Shown: positions 16,726 to 26,072 of the stretch, piece by piece | How positions within the stretch are numbered: the stretch's first letter is position 1 | Layout: every line of letters starts with the position of its first letter | Source: JBNKHG01 sp050290225 | GTDB taxonomy: Bacteria; Pseudomonadota; Gammaproteobacteria; Pseudomonadales; Cellvibrionaceae | DNA length: 64,000 nucleotides | Direction: 5' to 3' | Assembly: GCA_050290225.1 (NCBI GenBank) | Contig: JBNKHG010000051.1 | Coordinates: 40,713-104,712, forward strand | Translations under genes and position numbers: made by a program | Notes under the pieces: model-generated | What the model was told of the DNA's origin: nothing | The model's database searches: none | What the model saw: only the letters and a program-made list of their open reading frames with translations

Positions 16726-18732
16726 ATGAAACAACTGAAAAAAACTGGATTGGTGTTTGCTTTTTCCACCGCAACGGCATTGCTTGGTTGCGGCAGCGGC
16801 AGTGATAACAACGATGATTCCGTCTCGGGCGGCGGTGGCGATAATGGTGCCGTCAGCGGCGCTGTAAACGCGCCTGCCGGAGCGGTGGCAATGTTTGAAC
16901 AGAAAGACGCCTTCCGGATTGCCATGGAGTTTTTTATCACGCCGGTAGCGGCGGCCATTACCGGCCTGGAACCTGTTACCGGGGCCGACGTCGAATTGAT
17001 CAGAATTGATGACGACGGCCAGCAGCTGGGGGATGTACTGGCGACCGCCCGTACTTCCAGCACTGGTGAATATACACTTACGCTGCCGGCAGGTGTCGAT
17101 CTCTCCGGCAATCTGATCGTGCGCATCAGCGGCACGGGCGCCGCGGAAATGCGCGCTCAGGTGGTGGAGCGGGAAGTGGACATCAACCCGGTATCGGAAT
17201 TTGTATTGCAGAGTTTTATTGACAGCGGCGCCGATCTGGACACTTTGACCACGGCATCAGTGATCAAGCTCACAGGACAGGTGGAGGAGTTTGATTTGGC
17301 CGCGGGCGCAGACCTATCCGAGATGTTGGCACAGCTGGAAGAGGAAACCGGCTCCTTTGTCGATGCCCGGATCGACGTTATTACCACCGCATCGGGCGAT
17401 GCCGCGACAGTGGCCGGAGAGTATCGCAATACCGCTATTCAGTTTGGCCTGCATGACGATGACGGTCAATACGGTGTGGGCGCCTTTAGCATGAATCTCT
17501 GGAATATCGACAGTATTTCTCTGGCCGACGGGGGGGCTGGCACCATTGGTATCACCATCGGCGGCGAAGAAAATGCCTGGTCCAATCTCGCCCGTTTCGA
17601 TACCGGCTACACACTGACATACTTCAGCGAAATCGACGGCGAGGGTGATACTGGCAGCGCCCTGCTTGGAGACGATGGCGTCCTCAGTGTGGAGAGTGAA
17701 TTCGAGGAAGAGATCGACGGCGATTTCGCCTGGCGTTATCCACCCGGTATCAAGCGGTTTCAGAAAGCAAAGAACAGTTATTTTTTTATCGGTCTGGGAG
17801 AGGAAGCCGGTGTTCGTTACAAAACTGTCGATACCGATGACGATGGAGTGAAGGATGCGCTCGATCCCGCGCAAAGGGAGGGGGATGAAGTCTATCGCGG
17901 TCTCGAAATAGTGGTAAAAAAACCTGCTAATGCCGGTGTAACTGATTTGACCGGTGATTTTGGCCGTATCTATCTTGGCGTTATGCAGAACAACAGCGGT
18001 CAGATTGAAGTCGAAACCGAGCGCAATCAATTGAGCTTCAGCGGCACCGGCACGATCGACGCCACCGCCGCTACCTACCGGCGCCTGGAAAGCACTAATG
18101 CCGGCACATCGAGTTACAGTACGGATACCACGCAAGCGGAGAGTGGTATCAGTTTCACCCTGAGCGCCAACGGCGATATTCCCACCGTTGGTGGGGAAAG
18201 CGCTGATGGACTTATTAATGAAGGCTTTGATTTTCTTGTTTTCAATAAGCCAAGAGCTACAGACGATGCCAACCCCGAAGACGACCAGTATCAGGAGGTT
18301 CTCTACGGTACGACGCTGGCGGTCAAGCTGCCCGATCAACTGTTAGACATCACCAACAAAACCTATCGGGTGTTATTTTTAGGGGTTGAGTTTGATGGTT
18401 CGAACATTGCCATGACCAACACGCGATTCGATACTCAGTTGGAGATTACCGGTGTCACAGCCGGGGTGTTGAATGGCGAGACGTCAACAGTCTCCAAGGC
18501 CGGCAGAGCGGCGGAGGTGGTAGGCAGCTCCGAGACGGAAACTGACCTGCCGGTAACCGTCAGCCTGGCCAGTAATGGGGAGATGAGTCTGACATTCGCG
18601 GACGATGCCGGCACTTCACAAATGGACGGCTTCCTGAACCAGGACGGTAGCCTGGGTGTTTTCGAGGCCACCTACACGCCCAATGGCGGAACAACCACGG
18701 AACTGGGGGTGATGATTTTGATGGAAATCTGA
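16726..18732 (+). CDS. Large predicted lipoprotein of unknown function
   Basis: A 668-residue exported lipoprotein. The signal ends with the lipobox LLGC (Cys22), followed by a GSGSDNNDDSVSGGGG linker. The remainder is acidic, rich in Asp, Gly, Thr and Ser, and probably beta-structured. A carboxypeptidase-regulatory-like fold is suggested around residues 85-135 (LIRIDDDGQQLGDVLATART, then GEYTLTLPAG). A DTDDDGVKDALDPAQREG stretch near 370 resembles a calcium-binding thrombospondin type-3-like element. A ribosome-binding site (CGGAGTG) precedes the ATG. It stands alone: the gene upstream is divergent and a psd fragment lies downstream. I do not recognise a named family. Confidence 0.75.
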   Translation: MKQLKKTGLVFAFSTATALLGCGSGSDNNDDSVSGGGGDNGAVSGAVNAPAGAVAMFEQKDAFRIAMEFFITPVAAAITGLEPVTGADVELIRIDDDGQQLGDVLATARTSSTGEYTLTLPAGVDLSGNLIVRISGTGAAEMRAQVVEREVDINPVSEFVLQSFIDSGADLDTLTTASVIKLTGQVEEFDLAAGADLSEMLAQLEEETGSFVDARIDVITTASGDAATVAGEYRNTAIQFGLHDDDGQYGVGAFSMNLWNIDSISLADGGAGTIGITIGGEENAWSNLARFDTGYTLTYFSEIDGEGDTGSALLGDDGVLSVESEFEEEIDGDFAWRYPPGIKRFQKAKNSYFFIGLGEEAGVRYKTVDTDDDGVKDALDPAQREGDEVYRGLEIVVKKPANAGVTDLTGDFGRIYLGVMQNNSGQIEVETERNQLSFSGTGTIDATAATYRRLESTNAGTSSYSTDTTQAESGISFTLSANGDIPTVGGESADGLINEGFDFLVFNKPRATDDANPEDDQYQEVLYGTTLAVKLPDQLLDITNKTYRVLFLGVEFDGSNIAMTNTRFDTQLEITGVTAGVLNGETSTVSKAGRAAEVVGSSETETDLPVTVSLASNGEMSLTFADDAGTSQMDGFLNQDGSLGVFEATYTPNGGTTTELGVMILMEI

Positions 18733-18823
18733 GCCGGCAAGGATCGGGTCGATTAGCTCGATTTTCTTAAGTAAGTGCCGTTCACTACATTATTAATTTG
18801 ATGTATGAATGGCGCTTAACCAA

Positions 18824-18961
18824 TTAGTCACCGACAGCGATACCCAGTTTCTGTCCCATCCTCGTGGGCGATCCGGCCCTAATACCGTCATCCCACTCAG
18901 CCTGGTTGGGGCCAAACAAAACAATCGCTGTGGAGCCCAGCTTAAAGCGGCCCATTTCATT
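18824..18961 (-). pseudogene. psd: psd 3' fragment (phosphatidylserine decarboxylase C-terminus)
   Basis: The minus frame from 18961 to the stop at 18824 reads EMGRFKLGSTAIVLFG then PNQAEWDDGI and TRMGQKLGIAVGD. This is the C-terminal end of phosphatidylserine decarboxylase with the LGST autoprocessing motif where the pyruvoyl group forms. An in-frame TAA immediately precedes it, so roughly 45 codons of a ~285-codon gene remain. The flanks to 19251 contain no gene; 19070-19130 has phrases like AAATTTGACCCCATC that are common in transposon debris, but this is weak. Confidence 0.75.
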
Positions 18962-19251
18962 TTATAGTGGATAGACCTAAGCAATGGCCTGTTTAATAAA
19001 TAATCGATTATGGCAAGCAAGGAGCCCAAAACACGCGTTCAGCGCACAAACCCTTTCCCTCTCAGTCCATTTCCGTTTTCCCTCTCGGACCAGAAATTTG
19101 ACCCCATCTTTGATTTACTACCCCTGTCCAAAGCCATAGCGCTTTGGCGCCCCTATGTCGCATCCGGGGCCTAGAACAATAACGAACCCGTACCGACGTA
19201 ACTTTTGCCCTTGGAGCCCAGTGCTTTAAGTGGAAATTTGGAGAGGAAGTC

Positions 19252-21450
19252 ATGTCTACCGTTAAAAATGTGCGAACTAACAGATTTTTAATTAATTCGG
19301 CTGGGTTATTAGCAGCCGCCGTTAGCGTGTCCAGTACCGCAGCGATACTGGAAGAAATTGTGGTGACGGCCCAGAAGCGCGAACAGAGCCTGCAGGAAGT
19401 GGGTATTTCCGTCTCCGCCTTTAGCGGCGACCAGCTCAAAGACCTGGGGGTGACCAATAGCACCGAAATTACCCAGCAGATTCCGGGCATGCAACTGCAG
19501 ACCTTTACTCCCGCCTTTACCATTATCAATTTGCGGGGGATCTCCCAGAATAATTTCCAGGACAACCTGGAGGCCCCGGTTGCCGTCTATGTTGACGGCG
19601 CCTATGTACCCAGTATGAACGCCATTAACGGCCAGCTGTTCGATGTGGAGCGGGTGGAAGTCCTGCGCGGCCCCCAGGGTACCCTGTTTGGCCGCAACAC
19701 CACCGGTGGCCTGGTGCACTACGTGACCCGCGGTGCCGATGATGCGGAACTGAACGGTTACCTGGAGGTGACCGCCGGTGAATTCAGTATGAAAGCCGTG
19801 GAAGGGGCTGTCGGTGGCGCAATCAGCGACAGTGTGCGCGGTCGTCTGGCCGGCCGCTGGTTGGAAAACGACGGTTATGTGGAATCCCAGACCCCGGGGA
19901 TTCGCGATGCGCACGGTGCCGATGGTTATACCCTGCGCGGTTCCCTGCAGCTGGACCTGGCCGAAAACCTGACGGCGGATATCCGCGTGGCTGCGGCAGA
20001 GGACGATGACGTCCCCTCCGGTACCTACTCCATCAACTTCGCCGACGCTGACCCCAATACCGGCCTGGGTGTACAGGCACCGGGTCGTCTGACCGATGGT
20101 CTCGAACACGCCTCCAGCCTTGAAGGTAACTTCAACCGCGATTCCACCAACACCACAGTGACCCTGACCTGGGACGTCAACGACAACATGGAACTGGTGT
20201 CCATCACCAATTACATGGACCTGGATAAAGATTATCTTGAGGATGCCGGTGGTGGCCTCTTTTTCTTCCCCTACGAAGTCAACACCGACTTTGAAACCTT
20301 CTCACAGGAAATTCGCCTGTCGGGCGAGGGCAGCGGGGTGCGCTGGCAGACCGGTGCCTATTACCTGGATATGAACACCGATACCCTCCAGCGGGTTTCG
20401 GGCGCGGCAATCCTGGCAGACTCGATGGGGGCGACCACGGATACCGCCCTGCAGGACACCGTCTCCAGTCTGGATTCAAAAAACTGGTCCGTCTTTGGTC
20501 AGGTGGAGTTTGACTTGTCCGAGCAGTTGACCCTGATTGCCGGGTTGCGCTGGTCCGAGGATGACAAGGACCTGGAGTTTGGCCAGTTCTATGAAGAATC
20601 AGGAGCGGGCATCGCGCGTTCTGAAGTGTTTAATATCGCCAATGTCGCCATCAAAGAGATCGACAGTGTCGAGTATGAGGATTACGCCGCGCGCCTGCAG
20701 CTGAACTTCACCACTGCGGACGGCACCCTGATTTACGGTTCTATCAATCGCGGCATCAAAGGCGGCAACTGGTCGATCGATCCCCTGGGGGGGGTGGCGG
20801 CCGGCAGCCCCGCCAACCTCAAACATGATGAAGAGGTGCTGTATTCCTACGAGTTGGGTTTGAAAACCGAACTGGCTGAGTGGGCGCGCTTGAATACCTC
20901 CATCTACTACTACGATTACGACGACTACCAAGCCTTCTCCCTGCTGGGTTTGACGCCGCAGGTGACCAACTCCGACGCCGATTCCCGCGGCGGTGAAATC
21001 GAACTGACCCTGACGCCTACCGAGAACCTCGACGTCATGCTGGGCCTGGCCTATATCGACTCTGAAGTGGATGCGGTACCCGATGTGTTTGGCGGTACAG
21101 TAAAAGCCGAATTTCCCAACGCGCCGGAGTTGAGTGTCAACCTGCTGGCCCGTTACCAGTGGGCGGCGCTGAACGGCAATATGGCTTTCCAGGTGGACGG
21201 TGTCTGGAATGATGACCAGTTCATCGAAGCCACCAACTCCCAGATTTCCGCTGAGGATGCCTACCTGGTGTGGAACGCGCGCCTTTCCTACACCTCTGCG
21301 GAAGAAACCTGGAAGGTGGCGGCCTGGGTCAAAAACGGCGGTGATGAGGAGTACCGCCTTTACAACCTGGATCTGGGATTGCTGGGTATCAGTGAAGAGG
21401 TCTACGCACCGCCACGCTGGGCCGGTATTACCGCTTCCTACAATTTTTAG
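19252..21450 (+). CDS. TonB-dependent outer-membrane receptor
   Basis: A 732-residue receptor with a signal peptide over residues 1-31 (NSAGLLAAAVSVSSTAAI core), a TonB-box-like LEEIVVTAQKREQSLQEVG, a plug domain with VERVEVLRGPQGTLFGRNT near 130-150, and a C-terminal strand ending YNF. GGAGAGGAAGTC precedes the ATG. It is followed by a strong terminator at 21494-21521, then the aldehyde dehydrogenase and the amine dehydrogenase cluster on the same strand. That position suggests uptake of an aromatic amine or related compound (inference only); receptors of this class cannot be assigned a substrate from sequence. Confidence 0.95.
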   Translation: MSTVKNVRTNRFLINSAGLLAAAVSVSSTAAILEEIVVTAQKREQSLQEVGISVSAFSGDQLKDLGVTNSTEITQQIPGMQLQTFTPAFTIINLRGISQNNFQDNLEAPVAVYVDGAYVPSMNAINGQLFDVERVEVLRGPQGTLFGRNTTGGLVHYVTRGADDAELNGYLEVTAGEFSMKAVEGAVGGAISDSVRGRLAGRWLENDGYVESQTPGIRDAHGADGYTLRGSLQLDLAENLTADIRVAAAEDDDVPSGTYSINFADADPNTGLGVQAPGRLTDGLEHASSLEGNFNRDSTNTTVTLTWDVNDNMELVSITNYMDLDKDYLEDAGGGLFFFPYEVNTDFETFSQEIRLSGEGSGVRWQTGAYYLDMNTDTLQRVSGAAILADSMGATTDTALQDTVSSLDSKNWSVFGQVEFDLSEQLTLIAGLRWSEDDKDLEFGQFYEESGAGIARSEVFNIANVAIKEIDSVEYEDYAARLQLNFTTADGTLIYGSINRGIKGGNWSIDPLGGVAAGSPANLKHDEEVLYSYELGLKTELAEWARLNTSIYYYDYDDYQAFSLLGLTPQVTNSDADSRGGEIELTLTPTENLDVMLGLAYIDSEVDAVPDVFGGTVKAEFPNAPELSVNLLARYQWAALNGNMAFQVDGVWNDDQFIEATNSQISAEDAYLVWNARLSYTSAEETWKVAAWVKNGGDEEYRLYNLDLGLLGISEEVYAPPRWAGITASYNF

Positions 21451-21493
21451 GGGCGGCGGTTTTAACCGGGTAATCCTCTGTACCGGTGCAAGT

Positions 21494-21521
21494 GCAGCCC
21501 GATTGATCGGGCTGCCTTTTT
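21494..21521 (+). terminator. Intrinsic terminator after the TonB receptor gene
   Basis: Perfect 10-bp stem GCAGCCCGAT / ATCGGGCTGC with a two-base loop, followed by CTTTTT. It separates the receptor gene from the aldehyde dehydrogenase gene. Confidence 0.85.
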
Positions 21522-21590
21522 CTTGCCCTGGAACCCTTAATTCACCTCGGGCTGCCCTGCAGTGACGGCAGCCAGTTTTGGAGAACAACC

Positions 21591-23015
21591 ATGAGCGATT
21601 TCGGATTGATTATTAATGGCGGGCGTGTGGTTACCAGCGAAAGCTTCGATGTGATCAACCCTGCGACCGAAGAGTTGGTGGCCAAGTGCCCCAAGGCCGA
21701 CGCGACCCATGTGGACCAGGCGGTGGCGGCGGCGCGCGCCGCCTTCGAGACGTGGAGTCAGGTCAGCGATGCCGAGCGCAAGGCAGCCATCCACAAAATC
21801 GGCGATTTGCTCGAATCGCACAGCTCCGAACTCGCGGGTATTGTTACCGAAGAGCAGGGTAAACCCCTGCAGGGCTTTGGCGGTATGGGCTCCGGGTTTG
21901 AACTGGGTGGCGCCGTCGCCTGGTGCCGTTTTACGGCGGAGCTTGAGTTGCCGGTGAAGGTGATTCAGGACGACGACACCATGCGCGTGGAGCTGCACCG
22001 CAAGCCCCTGGGGGTGGTGGGATCTATCACGCCCTGGAACTGGCCGCTCATGATCGCGATCTGGCATGTGATTCCCGCCATTCGCTGCGGCAATACAGTG
22101 GTCGTCAAACCCTCGCCCTATACCCCCCTGTCGACCCTGCGGTTTGTCGAGTTGGCCAACCAGGTGTTGCCGGCCGGTGTGTTGAACATTGTCACCGGTA
22201 CCGATGAGTTGGGTCCGGTGATGACGGCGCACCCGGGTATCGACAAGATCGTCTTTACCGGTTCAACCGCCACCGGCAGGAAAATCATGCAGAGTGCCGC
22301 CGGCAACCTTAAGCGCCTCACCCTGGAGCTGGGTGGCAACGATGCCGGAATCGTGTTGCCGGATGCGGATGTACAGGCGGTGGCACCGGGTATCTTTGGT
22401 TCCGCCTTTATCAATGCCGGCCAGACCTGTGCCGCTCTCAAGCGCCTCTATGTGCACGAATCCCAGTACGAGGAGATGTGCCAAGCCCTCAAGGGAATTG
22501 CCGAGAGCGTGACGGTGGGTAACGGCTTGGATGAGGGCATGGACTTCGGTCCGGTACAAAACCGATCCCAGCTTAACAAGGTGCTGGAACTGGCGGAGGA
22601 TGCCAGGGCCAGCGGTGCACGCTTTATTACCGGAGGCAAGCAGCCTCAAGGCGCCGGTTATTTTTACCCGGTCACGCTGGTGGCGGATGTGACCGACGGT
22701 TGCCGGCTGGTGGATGAAGAGCCCTTTGGTCCCATCTTGCCGATTATCAAATACACCGACCTCGACGAAGTGATCCGCCGTGCCAACCACAGCGACAACG
22801 GCCTCGGTGGTTCCCTCTGGTCCAGCGATGTGGAAAAGGCCGCACAGTTGGCCAATCGCCTGGAGTGTGGCAGCGTCTGGATCAACAATCACGGTGCCAT
22901 CCAGCCCAATGTGCCCTTTGGCGGTGTCAAGCAGTCCGGGATCGGGGTGGAATTCTCCACTGAAGGGCTGGAGGAATACACCTCTATACAATCGGTGTTC
23001 ATCCCGAAGAAGTAG
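21591..23015 (+). CDS. Aldehyde dehydrogenase, probable arylacetaldehyde dehydrogenase
   Basis: A 474-residue NAD(P)-dependent aldehyde dehydrogenase of normal length. Catalytic Cys280 lies in NAGQTCAA, general base Glu246 in LELGGN, and the oxyanion Asn150 in PWNWP; GSTATG (about 224-229) is the cofactor loop. It ends 105 bp before the amine dehydrogenase large-subunit gene and would oxidise the aldehyde released by that enzyme (for example phenylacetaldehyde or a hydroxyphenylacetaldehyde) to the arylacetate. The assignment of substrate is from context; family members act on many aldehydes. GGAGAACAACC precedes the start. Confidence 0.92.
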   Translation: MSDFGLIINGGRVVTSESFDVINPATEELVAKCPKADATHVDQAVAAARAAFETWSQVSDAERKAAIHKIGDLLESHSSELAGIVTEEQGKPLQGFGGMGSGFELGGAVAWCRFTAELELPVKVIQDDDTMRVELHRKPLGVVGSITPWNWPLMIAIWHVIPAIRCGNTVVVKPSPYTPLSTLRFVELANQVLPAGVLNIVTGTDELGPVMTAHPGIDKIVFTGSTATGRKIMQSAAGNLKRLTLELGGNDAGIVLPDADVQAVAPGIFGSAFINAGQTCAALKRLYVHESQYEEMCQALKGIAESVTVGNGLDEGMDFGPVQNRSQLNKVLELAEDARASGARFITGGKQPQGAGYFYPVTLVADVTDGCRLVDEEPFGPILPIIKYTDLDEVIRRANHSDNGLGGSLWSSDVEKAAQLANRLECGSVWINNHGAIQPNVPFGGVKQSGIGVEFSTEGLEEYTSIQSVFIPKK

Positions 23016-23119
23016 AAGTGCTAAGCTTTTAAAACCAGCGCTGATAACAAGTTGTACTAATAGGGCTTCCGGTAATGCTCATGGGTAAGATTCCGGAAGG
23101 CCAAGGATGAGAAATAACA

Positions 23120-24337
23120 ATGCGTTCAATGCCATGTCTCCGCCGAGCCTCCCTTGTGACCGCGTTACTTTTCCTCGGTGGCCTGCTGCCGTGCCTGGGA
23201 GGGCAGGCACTTGCCGCCACAGGGGAAAAATCGCCCCAGCCACCGCCCCTGCCGATTGAAGAGATCGGTCGTGTGAAAACACTGCCCGCCAGTTACCCGG
23301 AAGATTGGGTGATGATCGATGAGGCCGCTTTTTTCTATATGCATAACGGTAAGGTGATTATTCTCGATATTGCCGAGAAGGATCACGCCAAGCGTATCAA
23401 AGGCATGATGGCCAAGAGCCTGCTCGGCAATTTCACCCAGTCACCCAAGCGCGGCGAGTTCTACATTATCGAAACCTTTCACGAGCGGGGTTCCCGGGGC
23501 CGGAAGTTCGATGTGCTGGTCATCTATGACAAGCAGACCCTGAAGATCAAAAAGGAGATCGATTGGCCTACGGACAGATTGCAGTCGTTGCCGGAGAAAT
23601 ACTCCATGGCGGTGTCTGCCGACGAGCGCCTGCTCTATGTGGCCAACTTTAACCCGGCCGCTTCCTTCACCGTGGTCGACCTCGAGACCCTGGAAATCGT
23701 CGAGACCATCGGCACTCCCGGTTGCGTACTGACTTACCCCACCGGCAAACGCAGCGTGACCTCCATCTGCAGTAACGGCGGTCTCCTGACGACGGTGCTG
23801 GACCGCAGCGGGCACCTGAAGTCACGTCAGCGCATGGCGCCGTTTTTCGATACCGACAAGACCCCGATCTTCGAACGCCCGGTGTTTGTCGGCGGCAAGG
23901 CGTATTTCCCCAGCTTTACCGGCGAGATGCACGTGATCGATATGAGCGGCGAAGTGGCCCGTTACCAGGAGAAGTGGAGCCTGGTGAGCGATGAGGAACG
24001 GGCGGCTCATTGGCGACCCGGTGGCCTGGGACTGGCGGACAGGGACGACCGGGGACGCTACTACGTGATCATGCACCCGGACGGTCACGAGGGCTCCCAG
24101 ACTCACGGCGGTAATCAGGTGTGGGTGTTCGACCTTAAACAGAAAAAGCGTTTACAGGTGATTGAAACGCCGAACTGGGCGGTATCCCTGGGTGTAACCC
24201 GTGGCAAGACTCCGAAGCTGGTGGTCACCAATGGCGAAATGAACCTGGATATCTTCGACACCCGCAACGGCAGCCATATCCAGACCGTTAGCGACTTCGG
24301 CAATGTTACGCCGCTGATAATTCACAAAGCGTATTGA
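23120..24337 (+). CDS. aauB: Aromatic amine dehydrogenase large (alpha) subunit
   Basis: A 405-residue periplasmic beta-propeller subunit of a TTQ amine dehydrogenase, with a Sec signal peptide (about 1-32, VTALLFLGGLLPCL core, AxA-type end). Repeated propeller blades are visible, such as LLYVANFNPAASFTVVDLE and YPTGKRSVTSICSNGGLLTT. Family-type features include SIC(S/T)DGxL-like and HPDGHEGSQTHGGNQVWVFD. The gene is followed at 7 bp by the aauE-like gene, then aauD and aauA, the same B-E-D-A order as the aromatic amine (aau) cluster of Alcaligenes faecalis. Methylamine dehydrogenase is the alternative; the adjacent aryl-catabolic genes and the absence of mauF, mauG, mauL, mauM and mauN favour the aromatic enzyme. 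Confidence 0.9.
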   Translation: MRSMPCLRRASLVTALLFLGGLLPCLGGQALAATGEKSPQPPPLPIEEIGRVKTLPASYPEDWVMIDEAAFFYMHNGKVIILDIAEKDHAKRIKGMMAKSLLGNFTQSPKRGEFYIIETFHERGSRGRKFDVLVIYDKQTLKIKKEIDWPTDRLQSLPEKYSMAVSADERLLYVANFNPAASFTVVDLETLEIVETIGTPGCVLTYPTGKRSVTSICSNGGLLTTVLDRSGHLKSRQRMAPFFDTDKTPIFERPVFVGGKAYFPSFTGEMHVIDMSGEVARYQEKWSLVSDEERAAHWRPGGLGLADRDDRGRYYVIMHPDGHEGSQTHGGNQVWVFDLKQKKRLQVIETPNWAVSLGVTRGKTPKLVVTNGEMNLDIFDTRNGSHIQTVSDFGNVTPLIIHKAY

Positions 24338-24344
24338 GGCGGTT

Positions 24345-24911
24345 ATGGACCTGATTTGGGTATTGAGCAACGCCACTGCGCTGTTTTTGTCGTGGTTGCT
24401 GTTGACGGCGGGTTCACACAAGTTGCAGCCGTCCAATAGCGAATATTATGAAATCGTGTTCACGGATTATGGTGTTCGCTTGCCGGTGCTGACACAACAA
24501 TTACCGAAGCTGGCGGGATTGGTGGAAGTGGTGTTGGGGATGGCGTTATTGATTCCCGGTTTGCGTCTCTGGAGTGTCCCGGGCGCGGTGTTGCTGCTGG
24601 GTGGCTATCTCCTGCTGCTGTGTTGGCAGGTGGCGCAGGGCAAGACCGGTATGGATTGCGGTTGTGCCGGCCGCGACGGGGATATCAAGGTGGGCCCCCG
24701 GCTGCTGCTCCGCAATCTGGCGTTGTGGCTGTTGGCGTTGTGGCTCTGGTGGTCGGTGGGCAACTTGTCGTCGATCCGGTTGATGGCGCAGGACTGGAGT
24801 CCGGTCTTCTGGGGTATGTCACTGTTGGCGGCGATGGTGGGGGTGTTGGTATACCTTAGCGCCGAACAGTTGATGGCCACCGGGCAACGAATTCAACAAC
24901 TGAAACATTAG
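24345..24911 (+). CDS. aauE: MauE/AauE-like membrane protein for amine dehydrogenase small-subunit maturation
   Basis: A 188-residue integral membrane protein with about four to five hydrophobic segments (ALFLSWLLLTAGSHKL near 9-24, a leucine-rich stretch near 65-85, LALWLLALWLWW near 125-140, and one near 150-168). A cysteine pair is in GMDCGCAGRDG near residue 105, as expected for this DoxX/MauE-like family. MauE-type proteins work with MauD in transport, disulfide formation and stability of the cysteine-rich TTQ subunit. Tight spacing to aauB (7 bp) and aauD (21 bp) indicates one operon. Confidence 0.88.
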   Translation: MDLIWVLSNATALFLSWLLLTAGSHKLQPSNSEYYEIVFTDYGVRLPVLTQQLPKLAGLVEVVLGMALLIPGLRLWSVPGAVLLLGGYLLLLCWQVAQGKTGMDCGCAGRDGDIKVGPRLLLRNLALWLLALWLWWSVGNLSSIRLMAQDWSPVFWGMSLLAAMVGVLVYLSAEQLMATGQRIQQLKH

Positions 24912-24932
24912 TCGACCGGAGAGGGTTGGGTT

Positions 24933-25538
24933 TTGGAAATACTGATTATTTCGAACATTGTACTGTGGATTCTGGTCGTGGTGATGGCGGTGGTTATCTT
25001 TGCACTCACGCGGCAGATCGGCGTTCTCTTCGAGCGGGTGGCGCCTGCCGGGGCCCTGGCGGTGAACCAGAATTTGAAGGTGGGGCAGGAGGCACCAGCG
25101 TTGTCCCTGCAGACCCTGGATTCGAAGCTGCTGACTGTCGGTGGTGTCGCCGCGGATGGAAAGTCCCAGTTGTTGTTCTGGGTGTCACCGGACTGTCCCG
25201 TTTGCAAGACGTTGATCCCGGCACTGAAATCCGCCGCCAGGGCTGAGGCCGACTGGATCAATCTGGTGCTCGCCAGTGACGGTATGGAATTGGATCACCA
25301 GGGCTACGTTGCTCAGTACGGTCTTCAGGATCATCCTTACGTGGTGTCTGAACTGTTGGGCAAGACCTACGGTGTTGCCAAGCTGCCCTACGCCGTGGTG
25401 ATCGACGAGCAGGGCAAGGTTGCCTCTATGGGTATTGTCAATTCCCGTGAACACCTGGAGAGCCTGTTTGAAGCCAAGGAGCACAAGGTAGCCTCGATCC
25501 AGGATTATATGCAAAAACGTGCCGGGCACTCAGAGTAA
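24933..25538 (+). CDS. aauD: MauD/AauD-like thioredoxin-fold maturation protein
   Basis: A 201-residue protein with an N-terminal membrane anchor (ILIISNIVLWILVVVMAVVI region, residues 3-25) and a periplasmic thioredoxin-like domain whose redox motif is CPVC (C88, C91). It probably forms or shuffles the disulfides of the small subunit. The start is TTG at 24933 with GGAGAGGG upstream; I see no better ATG. It lies between aauE and aauA, 18 bp before the latter. In Alcaligenes faecalis, disruption of the equivalent gene abolishes growth on phenylethylamine, tyramine and tryptamine (established knowledge). Confidence 0.88.
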   Translation: MEILIISNIVLWILVVVMAVVIFALTRQIGVLFERVAPAGALAVNQNLKVGQEAPALSLQTLDSKLLTVGGVAADGKSQLLFWVSPDCPVCKTLIPALKSAARAEADWINLVLASDGMELDHQGYVAQYGLQDHPYVVSELLGKTYGVAKLPYAVVIDEQGKVASMGIVNSREHLESLFEAKEHKVASIQDYMQKRAGHSE

Positions 25539-25556
25539 TCAGAGGGGATAACAACA

Positions 25557-26072
25557 ATGAAATTTCTGGACAGATTCTTCGAGCGTTCCGCCCGCACTGT
25601 GGCCCAGCGTTCCTCCCGTCGAGGCCTGTTAAGAGGGTTGGGTGCGGCTCTGGTGGGCGGTGCCAGCGTGCCCTTGTTACCGGTGGCTCGTGCCGCCGAA
25701 CCAAACCCTCAGCCGCCGGTGGAGGAGGGTGACCCTTCCAGCTGCGAGTACTGGCGTTATTGTGCCGTGGACGGTTTTCTGTGTCAGTGCTGTGGCGGGA
25801 CATACAACACTTGTCCGCCGGGAACGGAGATGTCATCCATTACCTGGATTGGCACCTGTCGCAATCCCGTTGACGGGCGCAACTATGTGATCTCCTACAA
25901 CGATTGTTGTGGTGTCGCGCAGTGCGGCACTTGCCTGTGCCAGCGCGATGAACGCGACCGGCCCCTGTACCGCTCTGACAAGTCCAACGATATCAACTGG
26001 TGCCTGGGCTCGAGCAGTTCCGTCTATCATTGCTCCACGGCCATTGTGGTCGGCGTGGCGTTTGAACAATGA
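25557..26072 (+). CDS. aauA: Aromatic amine dehydrogenase small (beta) subunit, TTQ-bearing
   Basis: The 171-residue precursor starts with a long twin-arginine-type signal (SSRRGLLRGLGA near 19-30, ending ARAAEP near 48). The mature part has 14 cysteines. TTQ would form from Trp97 (TWIGTC) and Trp148 (NDINWCLG), 51 residues apart exactly as Trp57 and Trp108 of methylamine dehydrogenase, and the catalytic-base Asp would be Asp116 (YNDCCG), 32 residues before Trp148 as in the known aromatic enzyme. All active-site elements are present. The stop overlaps the start of the cytochrome c gene (ATGA). GAGGGGATAAC precedes the ATG. Confidence 0.94.
   Translation: MKFLDRFFERSARTVAQRSSRRGLLRGLGAALVGGASVPLLPVARAAEPNPQPPVEEGDPSSCEYWRYCAVDGFLCQCCGGTYNTCPPGTEMSSITWIGTCRNPVDGRNYVISYNDCCGVAQCGTCLCQRDERDRPLYRSDKSNDINWCLGSSSSVYHCSTAIVVGVAFEQ

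Noticed and set aside
19062..19150. REP/transposon end upstream of the TonB receptor
   Set aside because: Only a short AAATTTGACCCCATC phrase is suggestive; no hairpin or transposase accompanies it.
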